This document shows, in pieces, positions 9,601 through 18,630 of a stretch of DNA of 64,000 nt (position 1 is the stretch's first letter; every line of letters starts with the position of its first letter). Under the pieces are notes generated by a model. That model worked only from the letters and a program-made list of their open reading frames with translations. It did not search any database and had not been told where the DNA came from. The DNA is from Haliea sp964022665 (lineage in GTDB: Bacteria; Pseudomonadota; Gammaproteobacteria; Pseudomonadales; Halieaceae): NCBI GenBank assembly GCA_964022665.1, contig CAXIDF010000010.1, positions 62,001 to 126,000 of the forward strand. Reading direction: 5' to 3'. The position numbers and the translations under genes are program-made.

Positions 9601-10712
9601 CACTCTCCCCATATCTGCTGTGCCGTGCGCAGTACCTGAGCAACCAGTTGCGGTTGCCTGTTCACCCCTGTTTTCGAAAAGATGGCTGTCAGTTGTGCGC
9701 GTGTCGTGTGCCGTGAGCGCCCGAGGCTCGCAGATATCTCCGCAAGACTCTCGCCTGCAACCAGACGCTTTGTCAGTACAGCTTCTGCCCTGGTCAGGGC
9801 GAACAACTCCATGAGCAGTTCCTCGGTAATGATGCGGGTGCCTGCGGGATCGCGGAACAGCAGCAACGTCGTGGCCGATGCGGTTTCTTCAATGCCCGGG
9901 CGCGGCGCAACCCGCTTCAGCAGCACGCTCCACTGCTGGCCTGCCGGCCGTTCTATCTGCAAGGATTCGGCCTGTTGCGCAACATCGCCGCGAGTCAGTC
10001 GGCGTAACGCGGTGTGCAGCGCGGTATTGCTCTCAGACGAACTGCACTGCAGGCGGTCCCCATTGATCAGCAGCCCGTCCGCGTGTTCCAGGACCCGGTT
10101 TGCCAGCGGGTTGGTGGTGAGGACTTCTGCCCTGTCACCAAGGACCATGGAGCCAATGGCCAGCTGGTCTTCTGTCGCACCAGAGATACTGAGCTGGTAC
10201 TCACGTCTTGCGAGCCGCGCATAGATCGCGATGGCGGTGCGCAGCCAGGGTGTCAGGGCGGCCAGTTTCTGGCGGTCATCACCATTGAAGTGAGCCTGGC
10301 CTCGCACACGGGCGCAACGCAGGCGGAAGATCATGCCGGTTTCCGGTTCCTCCAGATTGATGCCTATAAGATCATCTGTGTCGCCGTATTCCTGAATATA
10401 GGCGTAGAAGTTCGCGTGGTGGCGCGTGAGTTCATGCCGGCTCATCATTTCGCTGAGTATCACGATTTCGTCTTGGGGGATGTCAAGGAACGGCGTCTCG
10501 CGAAAAACGCTGTTCTGCAACAGCACGAGCGCTGCAGTATTGCTCTGGGTAGAAATCAAGACTCCGGGATCGCCCTGTCTGGGCCTGCGCAGCACCATGG
10601 TGGCATGGTGACCATCGAGGTACTGCTCCAGTTCGCGCAGGAAGCTCAGCCAGGGCGGCTCTTCCAGCAAGCTACTGAACAGGGTGGAAATGAGTGTCTT
10701 AGGCAAGCTCAT
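9600..10712 (-). CDS. LuxR-type HTH transcriptional regulator
   Basis: DNA-binding regulator of 370 residues. About 300 N-terminal residues have no domain I recognise, although the fold could be sensory. The C-terminal 60 residues are a LuxR-type helix-turn-helix (LTRAEAVLTKRLVAGESLAE, then a recognition helix). The start at 10712 (MSLPKTL) follows a GAAGGCG RBS; the longer in-frame ATG at 10775 would add 21 polar residues. It is divergent from the TauD/aminoacylase pair and convergent with the TonB receptor, so it probably controls one or both. Its ligand is unknown. Confidence 0.85.
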   Translation of the reverse strand: MSLPKTLISTLFSSLLEEPPWLSFLRELEQYLDGHHATMVLRRPRQGDPGVLISTQSNTAALVLLQNSVFRETPFLDIPQDEIVILSEMMSRHELTRHHANFYAYIQEYGDTDDLIGINLEEPETGMIFRLRCARVRGQAHFNGDDRQKLAALTPWLRTAIAIYARLARREYQLSISGATEDQLAIGSMVLGDRAEVLTTNPLANRVLEHADGLLINGDRLQCSSSESNTALHTALRRLTRGDVAQQAESLQIERPAGQQWSVLLKRVAPRPGIEETASATTLLLFRDPAGTRIITEELLMELFALTRAEAVLTKRLVAGESLAEISASLGRSRHTTRAQLTAIFSKTGVNRQPQLVAQVLRTAQQIWGE

Positions 10713-10935
10713 TACTGTTTCGCCTTCGTGGGTTGGGCGCGCTTGTCGTTTTTCTCCTGTGGCGAAGCGACGCATCCGCGGTTCGCTAGTGCATTTGTGT
10801 TATGCGGTGCGCGCAGGGCTCCGGGTATAGTGTGTTCATCGGCGTGGTCGCGGCTTCGCCGATACGCGTGTTGATAATAACGTCCAGCGGCAGAGATGGG
10901 TATCACTGCCAGCGAGACCGTCAGGAGGTCGTATC

Positions 10936-11844
10936 ATGGATTTCAGCGTTGCTCCGCTATCCGGAGGTGTGGGTGTCGAGGTGCTGGGGCTTGATCCCGA
11001 CAAGCATATTCCGGATGAATCTGCCGGCGCGCTGCGTGAGCTCTGGCTGGATGCGGGTATTGTTCTTTTTCGCGGTATCGGTACATCGCCGGAAGCGCTG
11101 TTGAGCATTTCACGCTGCCTGGGTGAGCTTGAACCCCATCCCATTCCGCATTTTCGCCTACAGGGCTATCCGGAACTCATTCTCCTGAGTAATGAGCAAT
11201 CGCTCACTGGCCCCGTGTATGAGTTTGACGGAGTACCCACCTATGGGCGTATTCCCTGGCATACGGACCTGGCATTTACCACCACTCCGAACGCGGGCGC
11301 CGTATTGCGTATGGTGCGCAACAGCGAGCACGGTGGGCAGACGGGCTGGATCGATACGGCGCTGGCCTACGATGCGCTGGATGCCGCTACCCGGGAGCGC
11401 ATTGAGGGGCTTGAGGCACGCTATATTTTTTGCCCGGACCTGAGTGGCATGCGCTTCAACAAGCCCGGTGGGACGTTGCTGCAGGCTTCCATGAAAGACC
11501 TGCCCAGCTTCCCGCCGGTGGCGCACCCGCTGGTCTGGGTGCACCCGGAAACGGGCCGGCGCATTCTCAATATCAGCACACTGAACATCCAGTGCATAGA
11601 AGGGCTGCCGACAGCGGAAAGTGATGCGCTGATCGAAACCCTGGTAGCACACGCGCTGCAGCCGCGCTTCCAGTACGTTCACGCCTGGCAGAACAATGAT
11701 GTGGTGGCGTGGGATAACCGCCGCACCATGCACATGGCGTTCGGGCATCCCGTGAGTGAAACGCGCATTGTGCAGCGCAGCACCCTTCGCGGTACGGTGA
11801 AAATGGGCAGAACAATCGACAGTGGTGAGGAGCAGACGGCATGA
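10936..11844 (+). CDS. TauD/TfdA-family Fe(II)/2-oxoglutarate dioxygenase
   Basis: Predicted non-haem iron, 2-oxoglutarate-dependent oxygenase of 302 residues. The iron triad is visible as H109 and D111 (PWHTDLAF) and H266 near the C-terminus (RRTMHMAFGHP), with a likely 2-oxoglutarate-binding arginine about 15 residues later. The RBS is strong (AGGAGG, 6 nt from ATG). Its last 4 nt overlap the next gene (ATGA), so the two are translationally coupled. In this family the enzymes open small molecules such as sulfonates, aryloxyacids or amino-acid derivatives. The coupled hydrolase suggests an N-acyl or amide-containing substrate, which is inference. Confidence 0.9.
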   Translation: MDFSVAPLSGGVGVEVLGLDPDKHIPDESAGALRELWLDAGIVLFRGIGTSPEALLSISRCLGELEPHPIPHFRLQGYPELILLSNEQSLTGPVYEFDGVPTYGRIPWHTDLAFTTTPNAGAVLRMVRNSEHGGQTGWIDTALAYDALDAATRERIEGLEARYIFCPDLSGMRFNKPGGTLLQASMKDLPSFPPVAHPLVWVHPETGRRILNISTLNIQCIEGLPTAESDALIETLVAHALQPRFQYVHAWQNNDVVAWDNRRTMHMAFGHPVSETRIVQRSTLRGTVKMGRTIDSGEEQTA

Positions 11845-13568
11845 GTGACTACGACCTGGTAATTCGCGGCGGCACCGTGCTCGATGGCAGCGGCGCGGAG
11901 CCGCGGCAGGCAGACGTTGCCGTGAACGGCGGTGTGATAGCCGCACTGGGTTCGGATTTGGGGCCGGGGCGGGAAGAAATCGATGCGAGCGGCCTGTTGG
12001 TGACGCCCGGGTTCGTTGATGTACACACGCACTATGACGGCCATGTGACCTGGGAAAACCGTCTCAAGCCCTCTTCCTGTCACGGCGTTACCACCGCCAT
12101 CATGGGCAACTGCGGTGTGGGCTTCGCCCCGTGCCGGGCGCAGGACCACGACACCTTGATTCGCCTCATGGACGGCGTTGAGGACATCCCCTTTCCCGTT
12201 TTGGCAGAGGGTCTACCCTGGACCTGGGAGAGCTTCCCGGAATACCTGGACGTGCTTGCGGGGCGGGATTACGACATGGATGTAGGGGGTTACCTGCCTC
12301 ACGCGGCGTTGCGAGTGTACGTGATGGGAGAGCGCGGTGCGCGGCGGGAGCCCGCCACCGCCGAGGACATTGAGCGTATGTGTGCCCTGCTGGAAGAAGC
12401 GCTGGAGGCAGGTGCCATGGGTATAGGCACGTCGCGGACACTGTTTCATCGGGCCAGTGATGGCTCCCCCATCCCGACCCTTGATGCCACCAACGAGGAG
12501 TTGCTGGCGCTTGCAGGTACCTTGCGCAAGGCGGGCAAGGGTGTGTTCCAGATTGTGGAAGACGTGCACCTGCCGGGGAAGGATGTCAGCGTCTTGCGCC
12601 AGCTGGCAGAGGCCTCCGGTCGGCCATTGACCTTTTCCATGGGCACCGGCAATAGCGGCCCGCAGATATGGCCGCAGTTGCTGCAAGGGCTGGAAGAAGC
12701 CAATGCCGCTGGCGTAACCATCAAGGGCCAGGTCATGCCGCGTGCCATCGGCATGATGCTGGGGGTGGAGCTGACGCTGAACCCGTTCTACACCACCGCA
12801 GGCTACCGTGAGGTGGCCGACCTGCCCCTGGCCGAGCGCCTCGCGAAGCTGCGCGATCCCGCGCGCCGCGCCCGTATTCTCGCGGAACCCACGGACCCCG
12901 ACCCGTCCCTGGTGCTGGGCCGCATGGTGCGCGACTTCGATTACATGTTCCTGCTCGGTGATTCGCCGGATTATGAGCAACCCTGGGAGCAGAGCATCGC
13001 CGGTCGCGCGCAGGCGCAGGGTATCAGTGCGGCTGAGCTGGCCTATGACCTGATGGTGGAGGGTGAGCGCGGTACAGTGCTCTATCTGGCCATGGCCAAC
13101 TACGCCGATGGGAAACTGGATGCCGTAGGCGAAATGCTCGCGCATCCGCATGTACTGCCCGGGTTGGGCGACGGTGGTGCGCACTCCTCCACGATTTGCG
13201 ACGGCAGCTATTCCACCTTCGCCTTGACGCACTGGGGCCGGGATCGCCCTGCGGGCCGCATCCCGGTTGCGGACCTGGTGCATCGATTGAGCAGGGCGAC
13301 AGCGCTCACCATGGGTCTTGAGGATCGTGGCCTGCTGGCGCCCGGCTTCAAGGCCGATATCAACGTCATCGACTTTGACTGCCTGGCCCTGCATGCGCCG
13401 GAAATCACCTATGATTTACCCGGCGGTGGGCGACGCCTGGTGCAGCGCGCCGAGGGCTATGTGGCGACACTGGTAAACGGTGTGCCGGTGTATCGCCATG
13501 GTGAAGCGACGGGCGCGTTGCCCGGTCGGTTGATCCGCGGGCAGCAGGGCGCGCCGCGCAGCCTTTAG
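11841..13568 (+). CDS. N-acyl-D-amino-acid deacylase-like amidohydrolase
   Basis: Zinc-dependent amidohydrolase-superfamily enzyme of 575 residues, most like D-aminoacylases and dihydroorotase-type proteins. Visible features are the metal motif HTHYDGH (H62, H64), the D-aminoacylase signature HGVTTAIMGNCGVGFAPC with the metal-ligand cysteine C91, and the GDGGAHS motif late in the barrel. The start overlaps the stop of the dioxygenase gene by 4 nt. Together they probably process one substrate by oxygenation and C-N hydrolysis. The exact substrate cannot be called. Confidence 0.88.
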   Translation: MSDYDLVIRGGTVLDGSGAEPRQADVAVNGGVIAALGSDLGPGREEIDASGLLVTPGFVDVHTHYDGHVTWENRLKPSSCHGVTTAIMGNCGVGFAPCRAQDHDTLIRLMDGVEDIPFPVLAEGLPWTWESFPEYLDVLAGRDYDMDVGGYLPHAALRVYVMGERGARREPATAEDIERMCALLEEALEAGAMGIGTSRTLFHRASDGSPIPTLDATNEELLALAGTLRKAGKGVFQIVEDVHLPGKDVSVLRQLAEASGRPLTFSMGTGNSGPQIWPQLLQGLEEANAAGVTIKGQVMPRAIGMMLGVELTLNPFYTTAGYREVADLPLAERLAKLRDPARRARILAEPTDPDPSLVLGRMVRDFDYMFLLGDSPDYEQPWEQSIAGRAQAQGISAAELAYDLMVEGERGTVLYLAMANYADGKLDAVGEMLAHPHVLPGLGDGGAHSSTICDGSYSTFALTHWGRDRPAGRIPVADLVHRLSRATALTMGLEDRGLLAPGFKADINVIDFDCLALHAPEITYDLPGGGRRLVQRAEGYVATLVNGVPVYRHGEATGALPGRLIRGQQGAPRSL

Positions 13569-13572
13569 CCGA

Positions 13573-15312
13573 TCATGCTGCCAGGTTAGCCTCGACCGCG
13601 TCGAGAAAGCCGCACATGTCCACCACGGTTTCAGTGTCAGGATTGGTCGTCTTGCCCTTGAGGTCGCCGGTGATGGTGCCCTGCGCAACGGTTTCTATCA
13701 GGGCCGTCTTGAGGTTCTTCGCGTAATCGGCCAGCGGCGGATTGTCTTCCCGCCTGGCCATTTCCTCCAGAGCGTTCGCCACGGCGAAAATCAGGGCAGA
13801 AGAATTGAAGTTGGCCTCCTTGCCGTCGGTCTCCAGGTAGCGCAGATACAAGTCGTGTGCCGTGCCGTGCGGTGCTTCGTAGAGCATGGTGCCGTCCTTG
13901 CTTTCGATCACCGAACTGGCGGTGGCCAGGCTCCCACCCAGCGCCGCGGAAATATCGGAAAAGATATCGCCATCAAGATTCTGCGCCGGATAGAGGCCCC
14001 AGCGTGGGGGGTCACAGATCATTTTGCTCAGCTGCCGTGAGGGACGCATGATCATGAAGGATGGTGGCGGTGTATCGAGGGCCGCCAGTTCCTTGCGTAT
14101 TTCGAGGATGATGGAGCTGTAAACCTCATCGTAGTTGACGAATTCCCGCTTCAGCCCGAAGTAGATTTCCTTTTTATTGACCACCGCATCCCGGAATACC
14201 TGCTTCACCCAGTCCTTGATGGCCTCGCGATCGTTTGACATGAACAGAATGGGATCATTGGCTTTGACGCTGCGGGCGTGTTTCTCCTCCCCATCGACGA
14301 TGACCTTGATGATACCGTCCTCCGGGGCTGGCAGGTTATAGCTGCCGTACTGGTCCCCGCCGCCAGCGCTCATTCGGGAGATGGAAACGTGTGCCTTGCG
14401 TTCGGGCAGACCATAATGCTTGAGCTGCTGCACCAGTTTGAACAGCTTCATGCCGACGATGTTGTCTGGCACGCCCCAAAGCGCCCGCTGAGGAGGGTTG
14501 GAAATAATGCGCGCCGCCTGGGCATCGATCAGCTCGTAGTGATAGGACAGCCCTGCGGCGGCCACCCGCTCCTTGTACTCACGTTCGTAGATCTCCTCTA
14601 TGGCCGCACGCATCACGCCGTCGTATCCGGGAACGACTGTATCCTTCAGGCCGAGGTAAATGTCTCGCTGCTCATCCAGGGCTCGCTGGAAAAAACGGTG
14701 TGCCCAGGCCTGCACTTCCTCAATGCAGTTGGTCGCGAGCATCCAGGGGTCGCCCTTTCGCAGGGTCCGCCGATGTATTTCGACCGGGTCGCCGCTGCTG
14801 CCCACAAACACCACCTTGGCAACGCCGGTGGCATTGGAGAGTTCGCTGTAGCTGAAATCCAGGCCGCCGCTGTGCATGGTGTCCACTTCAATATCGCGAT
14901 TTTTCCACTCCGGCCGCACGCTTCGGAGATTGTGGAACTCGATATCCTCGCGCGTGATGTTGCCACCAATACCTTTGCGGATGGCGCCGTTCGGTGACTT
15001 CGTGGCCAGCTTGTGCAGCGCAGCTTCTTTGATGTCGGGGTGTTTGCCGAGCAATTCGTTTAGCTGACTGCGGTTCACCGTCATCCCCGCATTCTTGACC
15101 CCGATGCCGTGTTCCCGGAGTGCCTCAATGGCGTCGAGCACCACCTGGCCGTTGCTGGTCAATCGCTTTTCAGCTGAGAGATCCACTTCTACAAGATCAA
15201 TTTGCAGGCGTGAGGTGACGAACTGCTCGAGTATTTTATCGAAGGCAACTTGTGCCATCTCATCACCGTGAAGAATCACAAGTGGCTTTTTGACCACGAT
15301 CTTGGTGCCCAC
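13573..15312 (-). CDS. Type II isocitrate dehydrogenase-like enzyme with internally duplicated core
   Basis: Isocitrate/isopropylmalate dehydrogenase superfamily, 579 residues against about 410 for eukaryotic-like (type II) NADP-IDH. The N-terminus (LVILHGDEMA, KSPNGAIRKGIGGNITRE) and C-terminus (NLDGDIFSD, EAPHGTAHD, NSSALIFA) are typical. The excess is a tandem duplication: residues about 140-291 and about 307-453 align. Landmarks are IYLGLKDTVVPGYDGVM against IYFGLKREFVNYDEVY, and NPPQRALWG against DPPRWGLYP. The substrate arginine equivalent to human IDH1 R132 is missing from copy 1 but present in copy 2 (R313). The DGD metal motif is only in copy 2, while the LID aspartate (D263) is only in copy 1. 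The start is GTG with an AGGAG RBS. Substrate and cofactor are uncertain. Confidence 0.85.
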   Translation of the reverse strand: MGTKIVVKKPLVILHGDEMAQVAFDKILEQFVTSRLQIDLVEVDLSAEKRLTSNGQVVLDAIEALREHGIGVKNAGMTVNRSQLNELLGKHPDIKEAALHKLATKSPNGAIRKGIGGNITREDIEFHNLRSVRPEWKNRDIEVDTMHSGGLDFSYSELSNATGVAKVVFVGSSGDPVEIHRRTLRKGDPWMLATNCIEEVQAWAHRFFQRALDEQRDIYLGLKDTVVPGYDGVMRAAIEEIYEREYKERVAAAGLSYHYELIDAQAARIISNPPQRALWGVPDNIVGMKLFKLVQQLKHYGLPERKAHVSISRMSAGGGDQYGSYNLPAPEDGIIKVIVDGEEKHARSVKANDPILFMSNDREAIKDWVKQVFRDAVVNKKEIYFGLKREFVNYDEVYSSIILEIRKELAALDTPPPSFMIMRPSRQLSKMICDPPRWGLYPAQNLDGDIFSDISAALGGSLATASSVIESKDGTMLYEAPHGTAHDLYLRYLETDGKEANFNSSALIFAVANALEEMARREDNPPLADYAKNLKTALIETVAQGTITGDLKGKTTNPDTETVVDMCGFLDAVEANLAA

Positions 15313-15461
15313 CGTGTGCGCTCCTGTTAACAGCTCTAAAACGATAATCTACCGTGCCGGGAGAAAGAAAAGAAGCATTCTGCACCCGCTTCGGCGTTTT
15401 GCTTCCGACGTCGGTGTGTGCAGCACAAGTGCGAGGCTCTCGCCCCGCACTGCCAGTGCTG

Positions 15462-17309
15462 TCAGGGCTGATACCAGATCGGTGACGTCCAGGCGCGTTC
15501 CTGCAGAGTGGCAGGCACGTCTTCCGGTAGCGGCAGGCCGGTGCGCAGGCTGTCCCACGTGCTCCAGCGGCAGGTGGGGTTTTCCAGCACGCGGGCGTAG
15601 TAGAATGCCGGCTGTGCCGGGTTGAACGTGGGGTCGCGCCAGCGAGCGGCGATCTGGCCATCCCCCTTGTGACGATCGAAGTCGCAGGTCTCCAGGGATA
15701 CCGTGGCGCCGTTGTCGGGGCAGCGATGCGTTGCCGGGTCCGGGCTCAACCCGTCTGCACAGCCCACGTCAAACACCGCCTCACGCGTGGCACCATCCTC
15801 TACCCAGCCCTTAACGATCTGCACCCGCTGAAGCCAGGCGCTGCTCGGGTCCTTGGCGGCCCACAGCAGAAACTCGGGCGTGGAATCGCCCATGCTTTGA
15901 GGCAGCTCCCCGCCCATGGGTACGCCGCGGGTATAGGCTTGTTGCGCCCAGTCCGCTTGCGCCAGCAGGTCAGCGGGCCAGTCAGTGCCGGCAAAAAAAC
16001 GCACGCTGATGCGCGGGCCGCTGGTGCCGAATGTCTCCCGGCGTGCCAGTGCATCATAGAGTGCCTCGCGCGTGTTTTCGCTGGCCCAGACACCCGCGAG
16101 GCCGGCAGAGCTGTACTTGATATGGTGTGTGTTGATGAAGCTGCCACCGCGGCGCGCCTCCGGCGTACCATCGGCACTGCCGATCTTGCCGTGGTAGTTG
16201 TCTTCCTCCACCTGGGAACCGGAGTTGTGGCTGTCACTCGCTGCGATAACCCCAAAGCGGTAGGGGTTGAACCCCTGCTGCTCCTGCATCACCAGGCCCG
16301 CCAGCCAGGCATCGCGGGCATAGCTACCCTTGACCTCGCCCTGCGTGCCCCGCCCGCCGAGCAAATCCTCCAGCAATTCAAAGCCCGCCCACTCGTCGTT
16401 GGGAGACAGCAGCGGATGGGTTTCCGAGGTGCCCTTGATCTGCGCAATTTCCACCAGCGGTTCATTACGCTGGCGCAGGGCAGCATACGCGGCATCGATT
16501 TTTTCGCCGCCAAACGCCACCTCGGTGGGGAACATCAAGCCGTTGCTCAGGTTGCTGTTGTGGGCGATGGCCATGCCCTCTACGCCATGCTTGCGCTGCT
16601 CATCCAGCCAGGCCCAGAGCGCACGCGGCTCCACACTGTCGAAGCTGGAGAAAGGCTGTTTCGGCACATCGCTGCTGCGAAAGATTACGTTGCGGTGCAG
16701 ATTGACTTCCTCCAGGGCCCCGGAAGACGTCCACTCGTAGCCGATCAGCGTGCTGAATTCTCCCGGCCGGTAATAGCGCTCGGCGCTACGCACATACTCT
16801 TGCCAGATGGACTGGCGCAGGGCCTCATCAACCAGTGCTGGCATGGGGGTGTTGTCACCCATGCTCATCAGCACCTCTAGCACGGCGGCCTGGCGGCGCT
16901 CCGGATCCTTGTCGGTCAGACGGGCCGTAATCGGCAGCGCCGCCAACTCGCCCTGCGGCTCAAACAGCCGTGGCAGTATGCCCATGTATTCGGAGTGGTC
17001 GGTAATGGCGATGAAGTCGAGTGGGGCTCGCAACTGAATGGTAACGCCGCTGATATGCGGTATAGCTTCGCCTTGCGCAAAACGGTAGGCATCATCCGGC
17101 GTGGTGCGCACGTTCAGCATGAAAGCATCGGGTGAATTCATGGTGTGTACGTGGAGCTCACCGAAGAAAGCCTGTTGCGGCGCCGCAGCGGTGGTGGTAC
17201 TGCCGGTTGCGGAGGCGTGTGCAGCGGCCTGTGCCAGAGTGATGCCCAGGGCAGCGCCCAGGCGCAGTGGCCAGCTGGAGCGCGTGCGGACGCGGTTGTT
17301 TCGTTGCAT
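15462..17309 (-). CDS. DUF3604-family secreted protein, PHP-like
   Basis: Protein of unknown function belonging to the DUF3604 family, 615 residues. An N-terminal Sec signal (MQRNN, basic residues, a hydrophobic stretch, AHASA) precedes a domain with PHP-like metal motifs: GELHVHTMNSPD, AITDHSEYMG, and AIAHNSN and ASDSHN later on. A periplasmic metal-dependent hydrolase is likely. The start at 17309 has a GGAGA RBS and restores the signal peptide; a longer frame back to 17432 is less likely. Its ORF is divergent from hppD. DUF3604 genes often sit beside catabolic clusters in marine and sphingomonad genomes. Confidence 0.85.
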   Translation of the reverse strand: MQRNNRVRTRSSWPLRLGAALGITLAQAAAHASATGSTTTAAAPQQAFFGELHVHTMNSPDAFMLNVRTTPDDAYRFAQGEAIPHISGVTIQLRAPLDFIAITDHSEYMGILPRLFEPQGELAALPITARLTDKDPERRQAAVLEVLMSMGDNTPMPALVDEALRQSIWQEYVRSAERYYRPGEFSTLIGYEWTSSGALEEVNLHRNVIFRSSDVPKQPFSSFDSVEPRALWAWLDEQRKHGVEGMAIAHNSNLSNGLMFPTEVAFGGEKIDAAYAALRQRNEPLVEIAQIKGTSETHPLLSPNDEWAGFELLEDLLGGRGTQGEVKGSYARDAWLAGLVMQEQQGFNPYRFGVIAASDSHNSGSQVEEDNYHGKIGSADGTPEARRGGSFINTHHIKYSSAGLAGVWASENTREALYDALARRETFGTSGPRISVRFFAGTDWPADLLAQADWAQQAYTRGVPMGGELPQSMGDSTPEFLLWAAKDPSSAWLQRVQIVKGWVEDGATREAVFDVGCADGLSPDPATHRCPDNGATVSLETCDFDRHKGDGQIAARWRDPTFNPAQPAFYYARVLENPTCRWSTWDSLRTGLPLPEDVPATLQERAWTSPIWYQP

Positions 17310-17460
17310 GGCAGTGGTTCTCCGGTTGTGAAACCACAGAATAGGTGCTTGCGCCGGTACAGGGCGAGCCGCAGAGCTGGGTTCTTTCGCGCTGGTTTGT
17401 ATAGCCGGACCGCCCTGGGGCAGGGGTGACATGCCGCAATTGTTGCGGATAAAGTTGCAT

Positions 17461-17489
17461 TTGAAACTAAATGGGGTCGAGCCTATACT
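17461..17489 (+). promoter_or_regulatory. Sigma-70 promoter for the hppD operon
   Basis: TTGAAA (17461-17466), a 17-bp spacer, then TATACT (17484-17489), about 50 bp upstream of the hppD start. Spacing is ideal, with two mismatches in the -35 hexamer and one in the -10. Confidence 0.55.
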
Positions 17490-17537
17490 CAGCGCTCAGC
17501 AGCAAGCGTACGGCAGCGGTCTGCCGGGAGGCTCAGA

Positions 17538-18620
17538 ATGGCCAATCTGTTCGACAACCCAATGGGTCTGGACGGTTTTGAATTCGTCGAATTTACTGCC
17601 CCCGCAGCCGGGGTTCTCGAGCCGGTCTTCGAATCCATGGGGTTTACCTGCGTTGCCCGCCACCGCAGCAAGGCGGTGGCTCTGTGGCGGCAGGGCGACA
17701 TCAATTTCCTGACCAACTACGAGCCCGGCAGCCACGCCTGGTATTACGCCCGCGAACACGGCCCCTCGGCCTGCGGCATGGCTTTCCGCGTGCAGGACGC
17801 CACCGGGGCTTATAACCGTGCGCTGGAGAAAGGCGCGCAGCCGGTTGCCGTGGAAACCGGCCCGATGGAGCTGCGGTTACCGGCCATTCGCGGTATCGGC
17901 GGTGCCATTCTCTACCTCATCGACCGCTATGCGGAAGGGCAGAGTATCTACGACATTGATTTCCATTGGTTGCCGGGCGTGGACAGAAAACCCGCGGGCC
18001 TCGGCTTTCATACCCTGGACCACCTCACCCACAATGTGTACCGGGGCCGCATGGGCTACTGGGCGCGCTATTACGAGGAGTTGTTCAACTTCCGCGAAAT
18101 CCGCTATTTCGATATCGAAGGTGAGCACACGGGACTGTTGTCGAAAGCGATGACCGCCCCCGATGGCAAAATCCGTATTCCCCTCAATGAAGAGTCGCGC
18201 GGTGGCGGCCAGATTGAAGAATTCCTCATGGCGTACAACGGCGAGGGCATACAGCACATTGCGCTGGCCTGCGACGACATCCTGACCTGCTATGACCGCT
18301 TGCAAGCAGCCGGCATGACCTTCATGCCGGCCCCTCCGGCAACCTACTATGACATGCTCGAAGGCCGCCTGCCCGGGCACGACGAACCGGTGGCGGAATT
18401 GCAGGCGCGCGGTATCCTGCTGGATGGGAGCACCGAGGGCGGGGTGCCACGCCTGCTGTTGCAGATCTTTTCCGCCAACCTGCTCGGACCGATGTTCTTC
18501 GAGTTCATCCAGCGCAAGGACGACGAGGGTTTTGGTGAGGGTAACTTCAAGGCGCTGTTCGAATCCATAGAGCGTGACCAGCTAGCCCGCGGTGTCATCG
18601 ACGCGGCGCGGGAGGCGTGA
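17538..18620 (+). CDS. hppD: 4-hydroxyphenylpyruvate dioxygenase
   Basis: Fe(II) dioxygenase that converts 4-hydroxyphenylpyruvate to homogentisate in tyrosine degradation. It has 360 residues of two VOC-type halves. The iron triad is H162 (LDHLTHNVY), H240 (GIQHIAL) and E322 (FFEFIQRK), matching the spacing of Pseudomonas HPPD. The C-terminal motif FGEGNFKALFESIERDQ is typical. It heads a run of closely packed plus-strand genes with two further VOC proteins, a FAH-family hydrolase and an LLM oxidoreductase. Homogentisate dioxygenase, normally adjacent, is not in this window. Confidence 0.93.
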   Translation: MANLFDNPMGLDGFEFVEFTAPAAGVLEPVFESMGFTCVARHRSKAVALWRQGDINFLTNYEPGSHAWYYAREHGPSACGMAFRVQDATGAYNRALEKGAQPVAVETGPMELRLPAIRGIGGAILYLIDRYAEGQSIYDIDFHWLPGVDRKPAGLGFHTLDHLTHNVYRGRMGYWARYYEELFNFREIRYFDIEGEHTGLLSKAMTAPDGKIRIPLNEESRGGGQIEEFLMAYNGEGIQHIALACDDILTCYDRLQAAGMTFMPAPPATYYDMLEGRLPGHDEPVAELQARGILLDGSTEGGVPRLLLQIFSANLLGPMFFEFIQRKDDEGFGEGNFKALFESIERDQLARGVIDAAREA

Positions 18621-18630
18621 AGGAGGCGAC

